Assembly (NCBI GenBank): GCA_051003795.1
Contig: JBPCKZ010000115.1
Coordinates: 1 to 55,135, forward strand
Source: JALYXS01 sp051003795
GTDB lineage: Bacteria; Acidobacteriota; Terriglobia; Bryobacterales; Bryobacteraceae
Length of the DNA: 55,135 nt
Reading direction: 5' to 3'
Translations under genes and position numbers: made by a program
Notes under the pieces: generated by a model
Seen by the model: only the letters and a program-made list of their open reading frames with translations
Databases searched by the model: none
What the model was told of the DNA's origin: nothing
Part shown: piece after piece, positions 7,161-15,101 of the stretch
Layout: each line of letters begins with the position of its first letter
How positions within the stretch are numbered: the stretch's first letter is position 1

Positions 7161-8078
7161 GCCTTTCTCTTCCCCGGTCAAGGGTCCCAATTCGCGGGGA
7201 TGGGCCAGTCGCTCGCAAGCTCCTTCCCCATCGCTCGCCAGATCTTCGATCAAGCCGACGACGCGCTCGGCTTCCCTTTGTCCAAGCTCTGTTTCGAAGG
7301 TCCCGAACAGGATCTCAAGCTCACCGAAAACACGCAGCCCGCTCTGCTGACCGTTTCGATCGCCGCCTTCGCGGTCCTCAAGCAGGAAGGTATTTTGCCC
7401 GATTATGTCGCCGGGCACAGCTTGGGGGAGTATTCCGCGTTGGTGGCCGCTGGATCTCTCGCGTTCACCGATGCCGTGCGGTTGGTTCGCAAACGCGGCC
7501 GGTACATGCAGCAAGCCGTACCGGCTGGCGTCGGCGCGATGGCCGCAATTCTGAAGCTGCCGGAAGGAAAGTTGGACGAGGTGCTCGGGCAATCCGCGCA
7601 GGCGGAAATCGTCAGCGCGGCCAATTTGAATTCGCCCGATCAAGTCGTCATCGCCGGACACGCCGCCGCCGTAATGCGCGCCATGGACGCGGCGAAAACG
7701 GCGGGTGCGAAACGCGCGGTTGCGCTGCCGGTCAGCGCCCCGTTTCACTGTGAATTGATGCGTCCCGCCCAAGAGCGTCTTTCGGAGGATCTGGATGCCA
7801 CGGTGTTTGCGGACCTGCGTTATCCCCTGGTCAACAACTGGCAGGCGCGCGAAATCCGCTCGGGAAACGAAGCGCGACGCGGCCTGTTCGAGCAGGTGCC
7901 GAACCCGGTGCGCTGGTCCGAATCGATGACCTATCTAGCCGCGCAGGGAGTGGATTGCTTCCTCGAGGTAGGCCCCGGTACCGTGCTCGCGGGCTTAATC
8001 CGCAATATCGTCCCCGGCGCAAAATGCGTTTCATTCGGAGAAGCCGCCGACCTGGAAAAAGTTCGCGAACTCATATGA
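7137..8078 (+). CDS. fabD: Malonyl-CoA:ACP transacylase
   Basis: Moves malonyl from CoA to acyl carrier protein for fatty acid synthesis in the cytoplasm. Seen in 313 residues: FLFPGQGSQ near the start, the nucleophile elbow GHSLGEYSA (Ser95), Arg in VRKRG, and the second catalytic His in SAPFHCELM, followed by NNWQAREI and EVGPGTVL. Full length for the family. The first codons are a 12-bp tandem repeat giving MSKTVSKT, so the GTG at 7149 is an equal start. No other fab gene is near. It is 16 bases after csm5 and overlaps the next gene by four bases, so part of its transcription may come from the csm promoter. Confidence 0.96.
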   Translation: MSKTVSKTAFLFPGQGSQFAGMGQSLASSFPIARQIFDQADDALGFPLSKLCFEGPEQDLKLTENTQPALLTVSIAAFAVLKQEGILPDYVAGHSLGEYSALVAAGSLAFTDAVRLVRKRGRYMQQAVPAGVGAMAAILKLPEGKLDEVLGQSAQAEIVSAANLNSPDQVVIAGHAAAVMRAMDAAKTAGAKRAVALPVSAPFHCELMRPAQERLSEDLDATVFADLRYPLVNNWQAREIRSGNEARRGLFEQVPNPVRWSESMTYLAAQGVDCFLEVGPGTVLAGLIRNIVPGAKCVSFGEAADLEKVRELI

Positions 8079-8320
8079 TCACGGGCACTCACATTCTTCT
8101 CAATAGCAAAGAACCCGAAGCGGATCGTGCGTTCTTCCGCGATGTTCTGGAGTTTCGCGCCGTGGACGCCAGCAGGGGGTGGCTGATCTTCGCGCTACCG
8201 CCGGCCGACGTTGCGTGCTCGGCCGTGACGGCGGAGCGGTGGGGCATCAGAACTACGATCCAGTTGCCCAGTGGCGGCGAACTCGGACTTTACCAGCCGA
8301 AACATCCGACAGCGATTTAG
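8075..8320 (+). CDS. VOC/glyoxalase-like protein with internal deletion
   Basis: 81 residues. The N-terminus (GTHILLNSKEPEADRAFFRD, then VLEF and GWLIFALPPADVA) and the C-terminus (TTIQLPSGGELGLYQPKHPT) both match the vicinal-oxygen-chelate family closely. The middle of the module, which in relatives of about 120 residues carries the HELYLMC strand and following helix, is missing; PPADVACSAV runs straight into ERWGIRTT. The reading frame is kept. It has lost part of the beta-alpha-beta-beta-beta unit and probably does not fold as a normal VOC enzyme. The ATG overlaps the fabD stop by four bases. Its stop overlaps the converging methyltransferase gene by four bases. Confidence 0.7.
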   Translation: MITGTHILLNSKEPEADRAFFRDVLEFRAVDASRGWLIFALPPADVACSAVTAERWGIRTTIQLPSGGELGLYQPKHPTAI

Positions 8321-9099
8321 CCCCGCCGCACCGCGACCACGCGCAGCCGCTTGTAATCCACTACCCACTTCCCGTCCCGATGCAATTTGGGCCGCAGTAC
8401 CGTCTCCACTTCCCGCAGCCGGGATTCGCGCCGTTCCATGGCGACACCATCAAAAAAGCTCGCGGCAAACATGCGAAGCCAATCCCGCATTCCGTCTTCG
8501 CCGTCGAGCGGCGTCGGACGGTCGAAAAGTCGCGCGGAAACGACCTCCAAACCGTGCCGCTCCAGCAGCGGAGCGTATTCCCCGATACTCGGGAAGTACC
8601 AGGGACTCTTGGCTCCGGGCATCGCTTCGGCCATTGCAGCGACGACCGCCTGCACGTTGCCTTTTCCACCGAATTCGGCGACGAACCGGCCGCCCGTCCG
8701 GAGCGCCTTCGCGATACAGGCGATCACCCGCTCCGGTTCCCGAATCCAGTGCAGCGCGGCATTCGAAAAGACGGCGTCGAAAGGCTCGGGCACGGCGAAA
8801 TCCGCCCCGTTTGCGAGCTGAAACCGCAGTTGGGGGAAGTTAATGCGCGCCTGCGCGATCATCCCCGGATCGCTATCGAGACCCAGGACCGTCGCGCCCG
8901 ATTCGGCAAGCTTCGCCGTCAAGCGGCCCGTGCCGCAGCCCACGTCCAGAATACGCTCCCCTGACTCCGGCTTAAGCACCTCGATCAAGCTGCTGCCGTA
9001 CTCCCAAACATAGGAATGGCGGGCTTCGTAACGCTCAACATCCCAGATGTCGGTTGATTTCAGGGTGCTTTTTGGGTCGTGGTACACTAAAACTTCCAA
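8317..9099 (-). CDS. Class I SAM-dependent methyltransferase, trans-aconitate methyltransferase-like
   Basis: 260 residues. Seen: motif I ILDVGCGTGRLTAKL around residues 50-64, LGLDSDPGMI (acidic end of strand 2), FDAVFSNAALHWI with the family His-Trp, and LRTGGRFVAEFGG. This set matches the Tam-like group of small-molecule methyltransferases; the substrate is unknown. The start at 9099 is the only ATG before motif I; a GTG at codon 5 is possible. Its 5' end lies 15 bases from rpmE on the other strand, so their promoters must overlap each other's genes. Confidence 0.85.
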   Translation of the reverse strand: MEVLVYHDPKSTLKSTDIWDVERYEARHSYVWEYGSSLIEVLKPESGERILDVGCGTGRLTAKLAESGATVLGLDSDPGMIAQARINFPQLRFQLANGADFAVPEPFDAVFSNAALHWIREPERVIACIAKALRTGGRFVAEFGGKGNVQAVVAAMAEAMPGAKSPWYFPSIGEYAPLLERHGLEVVSARLFDRPTPLDGEDGMRDWLRMFAASFFDGVAMERRESRLREVETVLRPKLHRDGKWVVDYKRLRVVAVRRG

Positions 9100-9114
9100 A
9101 AGGTTCCTAATACT

Positions 9115-9348
9115 ATGAAATCAGGAATTCATCCCGCTTATCGCGAGTTGAACGTGGTCTGCGCGTGCGGGCATAAGTTCGTAACCAGGTCCACTCACAA
9201 CGGCGATATCCGCGTGGAAATCTGCTCCAGCTGCCATCCTTTTTTTACGGGGAAACAGAAGTTGATCGATACCGCGGGCCGTGTCGACAAATTTGAGAAA
9301 AAGTACGCGAAATTGCGCGGCAACAGGCCGCAGCCCGTCGCGTCTTAA
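9115..9348 (+). CDS. rpmE: 50S ribosomal protein L31, zinc-binding form
   Basis: 77 residues. MKSGIHPAYRELNVVCACG, then CSSCHPFFTGKQK and VDKFEKKYAKL are textbook L31. Cys16, Cys18, Cys37 and Cys40 are all present, so this is the zinc-holding (C+) form. A weak SD (AAAAGG) precedes the ATG. A TACACT box about 30 bases upstream of the ATG could be its -10 element, lying inside the divergent methyltransferase gene. The stop overlaps the converging downstream gene by four bases. Confidence 0.97.
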   Translation: MKSGIHPAYRELNVVCACGHKFVTRSTHNGDIRVEICSSCHPFFTGKQKLIDTAGRVDKFEKKYAKLRGNRPQPVAS

Positions 9349-9743
9349 TCCTGCTTGTGCTCCAATGCCCGGCGCTTATCCCGCTCGGCGACCATTTTTT
9401 CGTATTCCGCGCGTTGACCACCGTTCAGAAGAGCGCTTACTTTGGCGTGCTGCTCCTTTTGAATCCGCTCCAGCTCGGGCTTAGACCGCTCGTGCTGTTC
9501 GCGGACTCGCCGGCGTGTTTCGTCCATGATGGCGCTTAGCCGGCTCACTTGGCTGGTGTCGAGTTTCAACCTGGTTCGCATTTCCGCCAAATACTTGCGC
9601 TTGTATTGGTCGGGCGTGCGGGGCAAAGGGCTGGCGTTTACCGAATTGGCCATGTAAAGACGGTGTCCGAATACGCCAACCACCGACCCGCTGAGGAAAA
9701 CCAACAACAGATACAACGAGGTCGAAAGTCTGGACCGCCGCAT
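9345..9743 (-). CDS. Membrane-anchored Spy/CnrX-like periplasmic protein
   Basis: 132 residues. One N-terminal membrane segment (LSTSLYLLLVFLSGSVVGVF, residues 6-25) is followed by a charged, fully helical periplasmic part: LKLDTSQVSRLSAIMDETRR, then a long helix and LNGGQRAEYEKM. This pair of LTxxQ-like turns is the pattern of Spy/CpxP/CnrX proteins that sense envelope stress or metals. It is the third gene after an ECF sigma factor and a membrane anti-sigma candidate, with its ATG overlapping the preceding stop by one base. The role as sensor is inferred from that order. Confidence 0.65.
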   Translation of the reverse strand: MRRSRLSTSLYLLLVFLSGSVVGVFGHRLYMANSVNASPLPRTPDQYKRKYLAEMRTRLKLDTSQVSRLSAIMDETRRRVREQHERSKPELERIQKEQHAKVSALLNGGQRAEYEKMVAERDKRRALEHKQD

Positions 9744-10120
9744 TATTCCTTTCCCTGGTCCTCGGTGTCTGCAACAGTACTCAGCCGAACTGAGTCGAAA
9801 TAGAGAGAGCTCTCGCGCGCGTGGTCGGCCGCAAGGACGTCCACATAGCTGCCGTTTTCAAAAGCCGAGTTTTGCGAATTGGGCAGGGCCAGAAACAGAG
9901 CCAAAATGCAAGAAACCGCTAGCGCGGCGGTCACGAAGCCCCGCGCCATTTTGCCGAAGAGCCAATTATTGGCCTGCCGCGCTTCGATTTTTTGCCAGAT
10001 CGCCGGCATGAAATTGACGCTGGGCTCGAGAGGTTCGCAAGCCTCCCGATACCGCCGGAACAGTTGCTCGAGATCCCGTTCCCGTGGATCGCAGTCTTCA
10101 GAGTTTATCATCGTCGCCAT
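9743..10120 (-). CDS. Probable membrane anti-sigma factor
   Basis: 125 residues with a cytoplasmic N-terminal half (RDLEQLFRRYREACEPLEPS, then PAIWQKIEARQ), one membrane segment (GFVTAALAVSCILALFLALP, about residues 61-80) and a short periplasmic tail. It lies 11 bases downstream of an ECF sigma gene and overlaps the next gene by one base. No zinc-binding HxxxCxxC motif is present, so it is not a ZAS-type anti-sigma. The role is inferred from topology and gene order. Confidence 0.65.
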   Translation of the reverse strand: MATMINSEDCDPRERDLEQLFRRYREACEPLEPSVNFMPAIWQKIEARQANNWLFGKMARGFVTAALAVSCILALFLALPNSQNSAFENGSYVDVLAADHARESSLYFDSVRLSTVADTEDQGKE

Positions 10121-10131
10121 CGTCGCATTCC

Positions 10132-10722
10132 CTAGCTTGCCGTTCCGGTCTTAACGGCGGTCTTACACTCCGGGCCCATGGCCTTCAAAACCCGTTGCCT
10201 GGCTCGAAACAACCTGACCTTCAAGGCGTTCTCGTTTACATGGTATATCTTTTCCATTTCCTTCAATGACAGCCCCTCCACCTCTTTCATCGTCAAGAGG
10301 ATGCGATCCTCCTCGGAAACCGCTGCCAAAAGGCCGTTTACCGTTTCGCGCGTGCGGCGGCGCCGGTCGTCGTCGTGATTCGCCTTGCCACTCGCGATGG
10401 CATCGGCAATCATAACCTGCCGCTCGGATAAATCCGCCATCCTCGATTCCATGCGGCGCTTGCTTTTTCTCAGAAAGTCGTACGAAGCGTTTACAGTCAG
10501 CCGGTAAAGCCAAGGCTCGAACACCTCCGCCGTGCGCAGTTGATCGAGCGAAAAATACAGCCTCAGAAAGACTTCCTGGCCCACGTCCTCTACATCGTCC
10601 GGGCGGCCAATCAGGCGGGCAATGGTTCCCAGTATCCGCCTCCGGTAGGCAAGCACCACCTCGTTGAAGGCCGATGCGTCCCCGCCCTGCGCGCGCTTGA
10701 TTAGCTCGAAATCGACCAGCAT
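10132..10722 (-). CDS. ECF RNA polymerase sigma factor
   Basis: 196 residues. Region 2: DASAFNEVVLAYRRRIL, then DDVEDVGQEVFLRLY and FEPWLYRLTVNASYDFLRK. Region 4: EEDRILLTMKEVEGLSLKEM and NENALKVRLFRARQRVLKAM, a helix-turn-helix that reads the -35 element. Two domains and no others, as in RpoE/SigW-like ECF factors. The usual GLS.KEIA helix reads GLSLKEMEKIYHVNENA. It heads a three-gene unit with a membrane anti-sigma candidate and a Spy-like sensor. The divergent neighbour is the debranching enzyme. Confidence 0.93.
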   Translation of the reverse strand: MLVDFELIKRAQGGDASAFNEVVLAYRRRILGTIARLIGRPDDVEDVGQEVFLRLYFSLDQLRTAEVFEPWLYRLTVNASYDFLRKSKRRMESRMADLSERQVMIADAIASGKANHDDDRRRRTRETVNGLLAAVSEEDRILLTMKEVEGLSLKEMEKIYHVNENALKVRLFRARQRVLKAMGPECKTAVKTGTAS

Positions 10723-10834
10723 TCATGGCCGGCTACCAGATAGGCGTCCCGGCACCTATGTAGGTTACAAGGCTTTGAAAAGGAACGCAAAACCCGCGCC
10801 TCGTATGGTAAGAAAGAATCTGGCGATTAAATCG

Positions 10835-12784
10835 ATGATTCGCTTCGACCGGGAAATCTGCCGCGATCTGGGCATCGCTCTCCACCGCGAGTGGCTCGAA
10901 ACCAACGGCATTGGCGGATTCGCCTCCTCCACCATTATCGGGCTAAACACGCGGCGCTATCACGGGCTGCTCGCGGCGGCGCTCAATCCCCCGTCCGAGC
11001 GAATGGTGCTTCTCGCGAAGCTGGAAGAAGTCTTGATCGTCGACGGCCGCCGGTACGAACTATCCGCCAACCAATATCCCGGCGTTATTCATCCGAAAGG
11101 CCAGGAATTCCAGCAATCTTTCGCGCTCGACCCATTCCCGGTGTTTACATGGCTGGTCGAGGATCTGGAGCTGCGGAAATCCGTGTTCCTGATCCAGGGC
11201 GAGAACGGCGTGGTCGTGCAATATTTTCTGCGCGCTCAGGGCGGGGCCGCGCGCCGCGATTGCCATCTCGAAGTACGTCCGCTGATCGCCTACCGCGATT
11301 ACCATCAGTTGACGCATGAGAATCCGGTGTTGAACATGCTGGTGACCTCATCGGCGGGCCTCGCGTGCGTCCAACCGTACGCCAGTCTTCCCCCGTTGTA
11401 TTTCGCCCATGACGCGGAACGGATCGAGTGCCTGAGCCGCTGGTACTACGATTTCGAGTACGAACGCGAGCGGGACCGGGGCCTCGATTATCGCGAAGAT
11501 CTTTTCAACCCCTGCGCGCTCACGTTCGATCTGCGGGAGTCCACGCAGGCGAGCGTCGTCGCATCGATCAAGCAACACGCGGCGTCCGAAGCGGGCGAGC
11601 TCCGCCAGGCGGAAACGGCCCGCCGTAAAGAGCTTGGAAACGGCTTCCCGGCGGCTGCCGGCCAGTTCATTGTCGAGCGCGGAAAAGGAAACACGATTAT
11701 CGCCGGCTACCCCTGGTTCGAAGATTGGGGCCGGGACACCATGATCTCGCTTCCCGGCCTGACGCTCGCCACCGGACGCCCCGGAATCGCAAAAGGCATT
11801 TTGCTCGAATGGTCGCGCTTCGTCGATCGGGGGATGCTGCCGAATCGCTTCCCCGATGCCGGATCGAAGCCCGATTACAACGTTGAGTACAACACGGCGG
11901 ACGCCGCGCTGTGGTTCTTCGAAGCCATTCGCGCGGTGATCGAGCACACCGGCGATTACTCGTTCGTATCGAACGAACTCCACGAAATTCTCGCGGACAT
12001 TGTCGCGTGGCATCGGCGCGGCACGCGATACGGAATTCGTGTCGATACCGACGGCCTCTTAACAACCGGCGCGCCGGGCGTGCAATTGACGTGGATGGAC
12101 GCCAAGGTTCGCGACTGGGTGGTGACGCCGCGGCGAGGCAAGCCGGTTGAGATCCAGGCGCTTTGGTACAACGCGCTGCGCATCATGGCGGATTTGAGCG
12201 CGCGCGCCGGCCGCCCCGGACCTTACGCCGAAATGGCGGAAGCCGCGAAGCACGCGTTCGTCGCGCAGTTCTGGAACGAAAGCGCCGGATGCCTTTACGA
12301 CGTAATCGAGGGGGACCGGCGCGACAGCGCAATACGACCCAACCAGGTTCTCGCGCTCAGCTTGAAATATCGAATGCCGTATGCCTGGCAGGCAAGGAGC
12401 ATTCTGGAGGTGGTGGAGCGCGAGTTGCTGACGCCGTTCGGATTGAGAACGCTCGCGCCCGGCGATCCGAATTATCGCGGCCGGTATGAAGGCGACGTGA
12501 CCAGCCGCGATGGAGCCTACCATCAGGGGACGGTGTGGCCGTGGCTGATTGGCCCGTTTATCGAGGCATATCTCAAGGAGCGCGAGAACAGCGAAGATGC
12601 GCGACAACAGGCGCGCCGATGGCTGGAGCCCCTACGGCAATTCCGGGAAAGCGACGGCGTGGGGCAGATCCCCGAAATCTTCGATGGCGACGCGCCGCAT
12701 CGTCCGGGCGGCTGCACCGCGCAGGCGTGGAGCGTCGCCGAAGTGTTGAGGGCTTCAAATCTGGCGGCTGGCATTACTTCTTAA
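10835..12784 (+). CDS. Amylo-alpha-1,6-glucosidase / glycogen debranching enzyme
   Basis: Two-domain enzyme of the GDE_N plus GDE_C (GH133-like) type that removes alpha-1,6 branches from glycogen-like glucans. Seen: REWLETNGIGGFASSTIIGL and NTRRYHGLLAA at the N-terminus; the catalytic (alpha/alpha)6 barrel begins near GYPWFEDWGRDTMISLPGL, with DYNVEYNTADAALWFFEA, then YHQGTVWPWLIGPFIEAYLK and GGCTAQAWSVAEVLR. I chose ATG 10835 (MIRFDREICRDLG), where family similarity begins; ATG 10805 in frame is possible, and codons further upstream overlap the sigma gene. 649 residues, full length. Confidence 0.9.
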   Translation: MIRFDREICRDLGIALHREWLETNGIGGFASSTIIGLNTRRYHGLLAAALNPPSERMVLLAKLEEVLIVDGRRYELSANQYPGVIHPKGQEFQQSFALDPFPVFTWLVEDLELRKSVFLIQGENGVVVQYFLRAQGGAARRDCHLEVRPLIAYRDYHQLTHENPVLNMLVTSSAGLACVQPYASLPPLYFAHDAERIECLSRWYYDFEYERERDRGLDYREDLFNPCALTFDLRESTQASVVASIKQHAASEAGELRQAETARRKELGNGFPAAAGQFIVERGKGNTIIAGYPWFEDWGRDTMISLPGLTLATGRPGIAKGILLEWSRFVDRGMLPNRFPDAGSKPDYNVEYNTADAALWFFEAIRAVIEHTGDYSFVSNELHEILADIVAWHRRGTRYGIRVDTDGLLTTGAPGVQLTWMDAKVRDWVVTPRRGKPVEIQALWYNALRIMADLSARAGRPGPYAEMAEAAKHAFVAQFWNESAGCLYDVIEGDRRDSAIRPNQVLALSLKYRMPYAWQARSILEVVERELLTPFGLRTLAPGDPNYRGRYEGDVTSRDGAYHQGTVWPWLIGPFIEAYLKERENSEDARQQARRWLEPLRQFRESDGVGQIPEIFDGDAPHRPGGCTAQAWSVAEVLRASNLAAGITS

Positions 12785-12786
12785 AG

Positions 12787-13413
12787 TTATTTTTTAGCCA
12801 AAGCTTCGGCATAGGCTTTGCCGAGCTGTTGAGCCAATTGGCTCTCCACCTGTATGGACGAGAGGCTTGAGAGTACCCGCTGCTTCGCCTGTCCCAGCTC
12901 CCGATCGTTCAATTTTCCAGGATCTTCCGCGAATGGGGTCGTCGCCTCGATCACGTTTTCGAGCGTCCGTTGCTGAACCCGCTCGAACTGCCGCTGAAGC
13001 TGGTAAACGCTCGAATATTTCTTTACTTCCGGGTAGTCCATGTGCGCAAGCGCTCCGGTAGCTTCCGCTGTATCCCAACCGGTTTCGCTTAATTGAGCGA
13101 GCGATGAGGTGATCGTCAGCGAATGAATTGTAGGGTTCTTGTGCGACATGCGCTCGGTGAGATAGCGCAATACGTTTCGATGCTCTTTCAACGCATTGAC
13201 TTGGTTCCGCGCATGGCCATCGATTTCATTCTTGTTGTCCCGTATTTCGCTATTCAAGCTTTCCTTGGCTTCCCGCACCAGGCTTCGATGACGACTCCAT
13301 TCCAAAATGCCGTCAAGCGAAAGCGCGATCAGGATGCCGATCGTAATCGTGGCTAGGTGAAGGAAGAAATCTTTCCAGGAATGTATCGGCGCGTCGACCC
13401 CATGCACGTCCAT
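12787..13413 (-). CDS. Conserved membrane-anchored protein of unknown function
   Basis: 208 residues. It begins MDVHGVDAPIHSWKDFFLHL, has one membrane segment (ATITIGILIALSLDGILEW, about 21-39), then a long soluble helical region with coiled-coil character (RSLVREAKESLNSEIRDNK onward) and two more helices near YQLQRQFERVQQRTLEN. The HSWKDFF-HL entry followed by a single helix recurs in proteins I associate with acidobacteria, but I know of no function. It converges on the debranching enzyme with a two-base gap. Confidence 0.7.
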   Translation of the reverse strand: MDVHGVDAPIHSWKDFFLHLATITIGILIALSLDGILEWSRHRSLVREAKESLNSEIRDNKNEIDGHARNQVNALKEHRNVLRYLTERMSHKNPTIHSLTITSSLAQLSETGWDTAEATGALAHMDYPEVKKYSSVYQLQRQFERVQQRTLENVIEATTPFAEDPGKLNDRELGQAKQRVLSSLSSIQVESQLAQQLGKAYAEALAKK

Positions 13414-13478
13414 ATCGCCGGGAAGTATAACACGCGAGCCAATGCGATCTCGGTCAAATTGTTAATAGAGTGTAGCTC

Positions 13479-13617
13479 ATGGTAGCCATGATCCACTCTT
13501 ACGATCCAGCCGACGGATTCCCCCGAATCATGCGCGCTCTAAAGCATGAAGACGTGGGGATGGCCATCGCGTGGTTGAGCCATGCCTTCGGTCTGACGGA
13601 GCATCTGCGGTGGATCA
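13479..13617 (+). pseudogene. 5' fragment of a second VOC/glyoxalase-like gene
   Basis: From ATG 13479 (or 13488) the frame reads SYDPADGFPRIMRALKHEDV and GMAIAWLSHAFGLTEHLRWI, the first beta-alpha unit of a VOC-family protein. Similarity stops near 13617, exactly where the converging alkyltransferase-like gene ends. The frame stays open to 14042, but what follows is only the antisense of that gene. About two thirds of the normal gene is missing. Confidence 0.6.
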
Positions 13618-13983
13618 CTCGAACTCCCACCCGCGAAACGAATGCCGATGATCTTCCATCGCCACGTGGGCGCCGCGAAATCGCACGCCTTCCATCTCTA
13701 ATCGAAGCCGCTGCTCGCGAGCCGCGTCGAGTTTGGTCCGGATTTCGCCTCCAGCACCCACCACGCGATGCCACCGGAGCGCGTCCCCCGCTTTACGCAG
13801 CACTTGAACCACCTGCCGGTGGTACAGCGGATAGCCCGCGGCGGCCGCCACTTGCGCGTAGGTGGCAACTTTGCCTTTCGGAATCTGCCGGATCGTGCGC
13901 GAAATCGCGGCGTCGCGCTCTTTGTTGCGGGGCGCTCGTAGTAGACGCCGCGCGATCTCGTGCGGCGCCGGCGGACGCTTCAT
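13615..13983 (-). CDS. Alkyltransferase-like (ATL) protein of the MGMT family
   Basis: 122 residues. AISRTIRQIPKGKVATYAQV and AAAAGYPLYHRQVVQVLRK are the MGMT DNA-binding region. At the active site the usual PCHRV reads LRWHRVVGAGGEI: Trp replaces the alkyl-acceptor Cys. In known ATLs (Atl1, E. coli YbaZ) this residue change gives a protein that binds O6-alkylguanine and flags it for nucleotide excision repair without removing the alkyl group. There is no N-terminal MGMT domain. It ends against the truncated VOC fragment. Confidence 0.85.
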   Translation of the reverse strand: MKRPPAPHEIARRLLRAPRNKERDAAISRTIRQIPKGKVATYAQVAAAAGYPLYHRQVVQVLRKAGDALRWHRVVGAGGEIRTKLDAAREQRLRLEMEGVRFRGAHVAMEDHRHSFRGWEFE

Positions 13984-14064
13984 TTTCTCACTTTAACGAA
14001 TCCTATACTTCGGATGTGATGGATGGTCTTCCCGGCGCATGATCGGCGGCTTATACTGAACTCC

Positions 14065-15069
14065 ATGCGCCTGATATGGATCGCTCTGCTCGCCGCGCGC
14101 TTGTCCGCTCAAATGGTTCCACCGATCTTACCTCCCACTCTGAAAGACGTCCTGAACCTGACGAGCGACCAAGCGCAAAAGATAACCGCGTCGTTCAACG
14201 GCTACGCTACTTACCGCCGCACCGCTAACACAAGAATGGCCGAGCTCAATTCCGATTTGAGTTTCCAGTTTTCGCAGCCCGCTCCGGACCCGGCGCAAAT
14301 CGGCGCCGATTACGCCGAAGCGGAAACGATCCGGCGCGGGCTTGCCGCTCAACAGGCGGCCTACCGTACGCAAGTCCTGGCTGTCTTGAATCCGTCGCAA
14401 TTGATGCAGTATCGGGCGCTGCTCAACTCGATCGCACTGCAGCCGTTGATCGGCGAGGCAAGCTGCGCGTTCCTGGAAGACTCCGGGCCATCTTTTGCGA
14501 TCGGCATCTTTAGCATTCCCGCGCCCACCCTCCGCATCGTCGATTTCGTGGACATCCCGGGTTTTGTTTCAGTCGTTCTGCCTTACATTCCACCGCCCCC
14601 CGTGCCTACCTTCTGCGGATCTCCCCTTTTCCCGCTGGCGCTCCGTGAATACCTGAACGCCACCGATGCCGAGATCGCCGCCATTGCGCAAGCGAGCATG
14701 GATTACAACGATATCTACCAGCGCCGCCAGAATCGCATTGCCGACGTGCAGGTCGAGATCCGGGATGAGTCGGCGAAAGAGCAACCCGATCCGCTGCAGT
14801 TAGGCGTCCGCTACATCGAATTGCAATTGATCTCGCGGGATCTACAGCGCGAGGCAACGGAACTTCGCCAGAAAGCCCGCGCCGCTCTAACTGGCGATCA
14901 AGCCGCTAAGTTAAAATCGCTTGACGACCTGACCGCGGCGCAACCCGCTCTGAGCGTTTTGCAGGGCTGCGATCTGCTGGCCACGCCTCCCGCTTCGCAA
15001 GCTGCGCCGTCGTCGATTGTCACGGGGCAGTTCATATTCGATGGCGCCGCGTCGTGCCGGGTGATGTAA
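14065..15069 (+). CDS. Secreted tandem Spy-like (LTxxQ) protein
   Basis: I chose ATG 14065, which gives a signal peptide MRLIWIALLAARLSA followed by QMVPP; an upstream start at 14023 would place charged residues before it. The mature part has two related helical modules. Module 1: LKDVLNLTSDQAQKI, then RRGLAAQQAAYRTQVLAVLN and PSQLMQYRAL. Module 2: REYLNATDAEIAAIAQ, then ARAALTGDQAAKLKSL. Each looks like a Spy/CpxP fold with LTxxQ-type turns, joined by a proline-rich segment. Four cysteines may pair in the periplasm. It lies about 4 kb from the Spy-like sensor of the sigma module. Function unknown; chaperone-like or metal-binding roles are known for relatives. Confidence 0.65.
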   Translation: MRLIWIALLAARLSAQMVPPILPPTLKDVLNLTSDQAQKITASFNGYATYRRTANTRMAELNSDLSFQFSQPAPDPAQIGADYAEAETIRRGLAAQQAAYRTQVLAVLNPSQLMQYRALLNSIALQPLIGEASCAFLEDSGPSFAIGIFSIPAPTLRIVDFVDIPGFVSVVLPYIPPPPVPTFCGSPLFPLALREYLNATDAEIAAIAQASMDYNDIYQRRQNRIADVQVEIRDESAKEQPDPLQLGVRYIELQLISRDLQREATELRQKARAALTGDQAAKLKSLDDLTAAQPALSVLQGCDLLATPPASQAAPSSIVTGQFIFDGAASCRVM

Positions 15070-15101
15070 TCCCGCAAGTTCCACGGGTAGAACCGCTACT
15101 C

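Noticed and set aside
12535..12870. Small plus-strand frames around the debranching enzyme end
   Set aside because: Shadows of the enzyme in another frame; composition Arg-rich, no motif.
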